64,000 nucleotides of DNA, taken from contig JAWLAG010000001.1 in the NCBI GenBank assembly GCA_041395505.1, positions 1,674,001-1,738,000 of the forward strand. The letters are read 5' to 3'. The first letter of the stretch is position 1, and each line of letters begins with the position of its first letter. The stretch comes from Steroidobacteraceae bacterium. GTDB taxonomy: Bacteria; Pseudomonadota; Gammaproteobacteria; Steroidobacterales; Steroidobacteraceae. The position numbers and the translations under genes were made by a program. This document shows, in pieces, positions 60,440 through 64,000 of the stretch. Under the pieces are notes generated by a model. It did not search any database and was not told the DNA's origin. It saw nothing but the letters and a program-made list of their open reading frames with translations.

Positions 60440-61888
60440 TTGAGCCCAAGCAACACCTCTGACGAGGTTACTTCAAGTCTTGCCCGCGTTGTCCCGCGTG
60501 ACTCGCACAGCGTGTCGCGGGCACAGATTTCCGCCAATGCGCTGCGGGTTCTGTATCGACTGAAGGATTCCGGCTTCCAGGCCTTCCTCGTGGGCGGCTG
60601 CGTCCGCGACTTGCTGATTGGCATCGAGCCCAAGGACTTCGATATCGCCACCAACGCCTTGCCCGAGGAGGTCAGGAAGCTATTTCGCAATTGTCGTCTG
60701 GTTGGCCGACGCTTTCGGCTGGCGCATGTGTTCTTTGGCCGCGAGATCATCGAAGTCGCCACATTTCGGGCCGCCAGCGCACCGCCACCGGGTACGGAGG
60801 GTGCATCGTTTGATCCCGATGCCGATGCCGATGCCGGTAGCGACGTCGACGCCGACGGCGACGAGGGCGGCGACGAGGACGGCGAGCGAGTCGTCGATCA
60901 CAGCGGTCGCATACTGGCCGACAATATTTACGGCAGCATCGATGAAGATGTCTGGCGTCGCGACTTCACGGCGAACGCGCTCTACTACAACATCCGCGAT
61001 TTCTCGATCTGGGACTACGTCGCGGGACTCGAAGACATTGCGGCGCGACGGCTGCGGCTCATAGGCGATGCCGAGACGCGCTATCGGGAGGATCCGGTGC
61101 GCATGCTGCGTGCCGCCCGATTTGAAGCCAAGCTGGGTTTCACGCTCGACGCCGCGTCGGCGGAACCGATCGAAAGCTTGCGCGAACTGCTGGCAGGCGT
61201 GCCGCCGGCACGGCTGTTCGATGAAACACTCAAGCTCTTCCTGTCGGGGCATGCGCTCGCGAGTCTCGCTAGCCTGCGTCGCCACGGACTCCTGCGGGCA
61301 CTGTTGCCCCCGGTTGCCGAATTCCTCGACACGCACCCGACTGGGCCGGTTGCGCAGTTGCTCGAACTCGGTCTTGGCGATACGGACGCGCGCCTCGCTG
61401 AGGGCCGGTCCGCCGGCCCCGCCTTCCTCTTCGCCATATTGATGTATGGGCCCATCGTTAAACGTATCGAGGAGTCACCGGCGGAGCAGTGGCACGATAG
61501 TGCGACAATTGCCGCGTGTTGCGATGACGCCTTGCGTGAACTTCATGGCCGCGTGGCGTTACCCCGGCGCTATGCATTCGCGGTGCGCGAAATGTTCACC
61601 TACCAGCCGCGCCTTGAAGCTCCTCGGGGCCGGCGTGCATTGCGTTTACTCGAGCAGCCGCGGTTTCGAGCGGCTTTCGATTTGCTGCAGTTGCGCGCCC
61701 GCTCGGGCGCCGGATCGCGCGATGCAGCAGCGTGGTGGCAAAGACTGCAGAATTCGGCGCCGGACGAGCAGCAGGCGATGAGCGACGCATTGGCCGCCGC
61801 GAATCCGAACCGAGCAGCCCCGGCTGGCGCCACACGGCGTCGACGCGGCGGCCGGCGCCGCGCGGGTCGCGCTCGCACCCCGGGTTGA
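60440..61888 (+). CDS. pcnB: Poly(A) polymerase I
   Basis: PcnB adds 3' poly(A) tails that destabilize RNAs. The 482-residue protein carries the nucleotidyltransferase motif LVGGCVRDLL and KDFDIAT (catalytic D66 and D68), RKLFRNCRLVGRRFRLAHV, then RRDFTANAL and EDPVRMLRAARF. It differs from tRNA CCA-adding enzymes by these PcnB-specific segments. An acidic insert of about 26 residues (Asp/Ala/Gly-rich, about 124-150) sits in the variable loop between the EVATFR strand and DNIYGS. The start is TTG 60440; family alignment places the conserved region upstream of GTG 60515. The C-terminus is Arg-rich. Confidence 0.95.
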   Translation: MSPSNTSDEVTSSLARVVPRDSHSVSRAQISANALRVLYRLKDSGFQAFLVGGCVRDLLIGIEPKDFDIATNALPEEVRKLFRNCRLVGRRFRLAHVFFGREIIEVATFRAASAPPPGTEGASFDPDADADAGSDVDADGDEGGDEDGERVVDHSGRILADNIYGSIDEDVWRRDFTANALYYNIRDFSIWDYVAGLEDIAARRLRLIGDAETRYREDPVRMLRAARFEAKLGFTLDAASAEPIESLRELLAGVPPARLFDETLKLFLSGHALASLASLRRHGLLRALLPPVAEFLDTHPTGPVAQLLELGLGDTDARLAEGRSAGPAFLFAILMYGPIVKRIEESPAEQWHDSATIAACCDDALRELHGRVALPRRYAFAVREMFTYQPRLEAPRGRRALRLLEQPRFRAAFDLLQLRARSGAGSRDAAAWWQRLQNSAPDEQQAMSDALAAANPNRAAPAGATRRRRGGRRRAGRARTPG

Positions 61889-61895
61889 TCGTCGC

Positions 61896-62387
61896 GTGGC
61901 TTGCTGGCGCCCAGCCTACGTCGCGCTCGGGAGCAATCTGGACGGTCCGCGCTATCAGGTCGGTAAAGCGCTCGAACGTCTGGCACGACTCCCTGACAGT
62001 CAGCTGGTGTGCTATTCCGCTCTCTACTCGAGCGCGCCATTCGGACCGGTCGAGCAACCGCGATTCGTGAATGCGGTGGCAGCGTTGCTGACCATGACCG
62101 GCAGTCGCGAGTTGCTCAGTCACCTGAAGGACCTGGAGCTGGCGCTTGGCCGTGATCCCGCCGGTCAGCGCTGGGGGCCACGGCGCATCGACCTCGATTT
62201 GCTGCAACTAGGCGTTGAATGTGCGAACGACGATCAATTACAGCTGCCGCACCCCGGGATAGTGCAGCGCAATTTCGTTCTGTATCCTTGGGCGGAAATT
62301 GCTCCCGAGCTATGGGTGCCCGGCGTCGGGCGGGTTGCTGACCTTGCTCGTGCAATTTCCCCGGCAGGACTGACTCGCCTTGACTGA
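61896..62387 (+). CDS. folK: 2-amino-4-hydroxy-6-hydroxymethyldihydropteridine pyrophosphokinase
   Basis: FolK (HPPK) transfers pyrophosphate from ATP to the pterin in folate synthesis. It has 163 residues. Motifs are YVALGSNLDGP, SSAPFGPVEQPRFVNAVA, GPRRIDLDLLQLG (with the catalytic Asp pair) and HPGIVQRNFVLYP. It starts at GTG 61896. It follows pcnB after 7 bases, an order also seen in E. coli (pcnB-folK). Its stop lies inside the next start (overlap of 8 bases). Confidence 0.96.
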   Translation: MACWRPAYVALGSNLDGPRYQVGKALERLARLPDSQLVCYSALYSSAPFGPVEQPRFVNAVAALLTMTGSRELLSHLKDLELALGRDPAGQRWGPRRIDLDLLQLGVECANDDQLQLPHPGIVQRNFVLYPWAEIAPELWVPGVGRVADLARAISPAGLTRLD

Positions 62388-63075
62388 ACGAAATATCGAA
62401 CAGCGCAACACGGCAGCTGCACAGCCGCTGAGCGGCAAGCGTTACATCGTCGTCGAAGGGCCTATCGGCGTCGGCAAGACCAGCCTCGCCTGCAAGCTCG
62501 CCGAGAGCCTCGGCGCCGATCTGGTGCTCGAGCAGGCGGCGCGCAACCCCTTCCTCGAGCGCTTCTACCGCAATCCACGCGCGGGCGCGCTGCCGGCGCA
62601 GTTGCATTTCCTGTTTCAGCGCGCCCAGCAGCTGGCGGCGCTCAACCAGCAAGACATGTTTGCGCCGCTGCGAGTCGCCGATTACCTGTTCGACAAGGAT
62701 CGCCTGTTCGCGAACGTCACGCTCGATACAGAAGAATATGCACTCTATGAGCAGATCTACGCCAAACTTTCGATAGAGGCGCCACGGCCCGACCTGGTTG
62801 TTTACCTGCAGGCGCCGATCGATGTATTGCTTGAGCGCATAGGCAAGCGCCGGATTCCCTATGAGCAGATGATCGACCGCGGCTACCTCGAACGGCTGAA
62901 TGGCGCATACGCGCGATTCTTCCACGAGTACGACGGCGCGCCGTTATTGATCGTCAATGCGGCACATATCGACCCGCTGGGCAACGATCAGGACTTTCGC
63001 GAATTGCTCGGCGCCATGGGGCGTATGCAAAAGGGCCGGCTCTATTACAATCCGCTGAAAGCCCGTACGATCTAG
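62380..63075 (+). CDS. Deoxynucleoside kinase (dNK family)
   Basis: This 231-residue P-loop kinase phosphorylates deoxynucleosides; the family includes deoxyadenosine, deoxyguanosine and deoxycytidine kinases. Walker A is EGPIGVGKTSLA, with the ERF (FLERFYR) and DRS-like segments of the family, and IGKRRIPYEQ is a probable lid region. The substrate cannot be set from sequence. TTG 62380 overlaps the folK stop; no better start is upstream. Found between folK and panB in many gammaproteobacteria. Confidence 0.9.
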   Translation: MTERNIEQRNTAAAQPLSGKRYIVVEGPIGVGKTSLACKLAESLGADLVLEQAARNPFLERFYRNPRAGALPAQLHFLFQRAQQLAALNQQDMFAPLRVADYLFDKDRLFANVTLDTEEYALYEQIYAKLSIEAPRPDLVVYLQAPIDVLLERIGKRRIPYEQMIDRGYLERLNGAYARFFHEYDGAPLLIVNAAHIDPLGNDQDFRELLGAMGRMQKGRLYYNPLKARTI

Positions 63076-63084
63076 GGTCGAACC

Positions 63085-63912
63085 ATGTATACGCAACTCA
63101 AAATGCGCGACTCGGCGCGGCCGCCGGTCTCGCTCAGCACGCTCGACAAGATGAAGGCCGAGGGCGAGAAGATTGCCAGCCTGACCTGCTACGACGCGAG
63201 CTTCGCCGTGCTGGTCGACGAAGCCGATGCCGACGTCGTGCTGGTCGGCGATTCGCTCGGCATGGTCATACAAGGCCACGATACGACAGTGCCCGTTACC
63301 ATGGATGACATCTGCTATCACTGTCGTGCCGTCAAGCGCGGGCTGCAACGCCCACTGCTCATGGCGGATCTGCCATTCATGAGTTACCCGTCGCGGGACG
63401 AAGCGCTGCGTAATTCGGTGCGACTGATGCAGGAAGGCGGTGCCCAGGTTGTCAAACTCGAAAGCGGCGCAGGCCAGGTCGAAATCGTCGAGCATCTGGC
63501 GAGCCACGACATTGCGGTGTGCGCACATCTGGGCCTCAAACCCCAGTCGGTGCACAAGACCGGCGGCTTCCGCGTGCAGGGGCGCAAGGAAGATGACGCC
63601 GAGCGCATGTTGCGCAACGCCAAGGCGCTGGAAACGGCAGGCGCGGATATTATTCTCCTCGAGTGCATACCGGCGCCGCTCGGGGCATTGCTCACCCGCG
63701 AGCTCACCGTGCCGGTCATCGGCATCGGGGCGGGACCTGATACCGATGGCCAGATCCTCGTTCTCTACGATGTCCTCGACATTACGACCGGGCGCAAGCC
63801 GCGGTTCGTACAGAACTTCATGACGGAGGCAAGCGACAATCTCGACGCGCTGAAGCGCTATGTCGCGGCCGTTAAGGATCGCAGCTACCCGGCCGCGGAG
63901 CATTGTTTTTGA
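63085..63912 (+). CDS. panB: 3-methyl-2-oxobutanoate hydroxymethyltransferase
   Basis: PanB makes ketopantoate from alpha-ketoisovalerate and methylene-THF, the first committed step of pantothenate synthesis. It has 275 residues. Motifs include LTCYDASFA, VGDSLGMV (metal-binding Asp), DLPFMSYP, KLESG, and the catalytic Glu in ECIPAPLG. It starts at ATG 63085. The stop overlaps the panC start as TTGA. Confidence 0.97.
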   Translation: MYTQLKMRDSARPPVSLSTLDKMKAEGEKIASLTCYDASFAVLVDEADADVVLVGDSLGMVIQGHDTTVPVTMDDICYHCRAVKRGLQRPLLMADLPFMSYPSRDEALRNSVRLMQEGGAQVVKLESGAGQVEIVEHLASHDIAVCAHLGLKPQSVHKTGGFRVQGRKEDDAERMLRNAKALETAGADIILLECIPAPLGALLTRELTVPVIGIGAGPDTDGQILVLYDVLDITTGRKPRFVQNFMTEASDNLDALKRYVAAVKDRSYPAAEHCF

Positions 63913-64000
63913 GTACCCCAGCGCTTGACGTGGCGCGCCACGTCGCGGAAGTTCGCGATGCGGTTGGCAGGTGGCGCAGCGAAGGGCATCGCATCGCATT
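63909..64000 (+). CDS. panC: Pantothenate synthetase (5' fragment, cut by window end)
   Basis: About 30 codons are visible from TTG 63909: STPALDVARHV, then EVRDAVGRWRSEGHRIA. The last part matches the PanC N-terminus leading to the conserved VPTMG motif, which lies just outside the window. PanC joins pantoate and beta-alanine. The TTGA overlap with panB couples the genes. Identity is inferred from a short piece plus position. Confidence 0.8.
   Translation, partial: MSTPALDVARHVAEVRDAVGRWRSEGHRIA

Noticed and set aside
60805..60900. Frameshift or sequencing error in pcnB
   Set aside because: The frame is continuous and conserved PcnB motifs flank the acidic segment on both sides, so an in-frame insertion in a variable loop explains it better.
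1..64000. Mobile elements, CRISPR arrays, phage or integron genes
   Set aside because: I found no transposase, integrase, cas or phage protein motifs, no long inverted repeats and no regularly spaced repeats; the gene order is compact and housekeeping throughout.

Overview
The window is GC-rich, densely packed bacterial chromosome with short or overlapping intergenic gaps. I see no insertion sequence, prophage, integron or CRISPR array. The gene set points to a gammaproteobacterium, probably of the Xanthomonadales/Nevskiales/Steroidobacterales type: homodimeric AceE, LptF/LptG, Hda, PcnB, RF3, RNase T, HolC, and an mrp/metG/rsxB/nth neighbourhood. The assignment rests on gene content and order only.

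Layout. 0-8 kb: the 3' part of a PAS-PAS-GGDEF-EAL protein, nadC, a PuuD-like membrane protein, a DUF1289 protein, grxD, and the minus-strand run M17 peptidase-pyrC-rnt. 7.6-13.5 kb: the pyruvate dehydrogenase operon aceE-aceF-lpdA. 13.5-23 kb (minus): a long run, read in transcription order as a HEAT-repeat Ser/Thr kinase, two PilT-family ATPases, metG, an orphan rsxB-like ferredoxin, nth, and an HvfB/HvfC (DUF692/DUF2063) RiPP-type pair with no visible precursor peptide. 23-29 kb: mrp-dcd, purM-purN-DUF3108, a CDP-alcohol phosphatidyltransferase and hda. 28.7-32 kb: wrbA, acyP, a lytic transglycosylase and proS. 32-37 kb: pssA, a family 4 uracil-DNA glycosylase, rimI, prfC and a UMF1-type transporter. 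37-45.6 kb (minus): holC-valS-MoxR-DUF58-TgpA transglutaminase, with pepA upstream. 45.7-52.5 kb: lptF-lptG facing a GldA/GldF/GldG/DUF4340 ABC system. 52.5-60 kb: cytochrome b561 and a class II cytochrome c, a cystathionine-type PLP enzyme, dienelactone hydrolase, a cyclophilin lipoprotein, an exported methyltransferase, a zinc alcohol dehydrogenase and two unknown membrane proteins. 60.2-64 kb: tRNA-Glu(CTC), then pcnB-folK-deoxynucleoside kinase-panB-panC, with panC cut by the window end.

Most of the window is housekeeping: central carbon, nucleotide and NAD synthesis, tRNA charging, LPS export and pantothenate/folate synthesis. The least routine parts are the kinase-PilT-PilT cassette lying between mrp and metG, the reduction of the usual rsx-nth operon to a single rsxB-like gene, the precursor-less hvfBC pair, the GldAFG-DUF4340 exporter, a methyltransferase with a signal peptide, and an Asp-rich insert in PcnB. 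Start codons were moved downstream of the longest reading frame where family alignment and overlap with the neighbour supported it. Several genes are coupled through TTGA, GTGA or ATGA overlaps.
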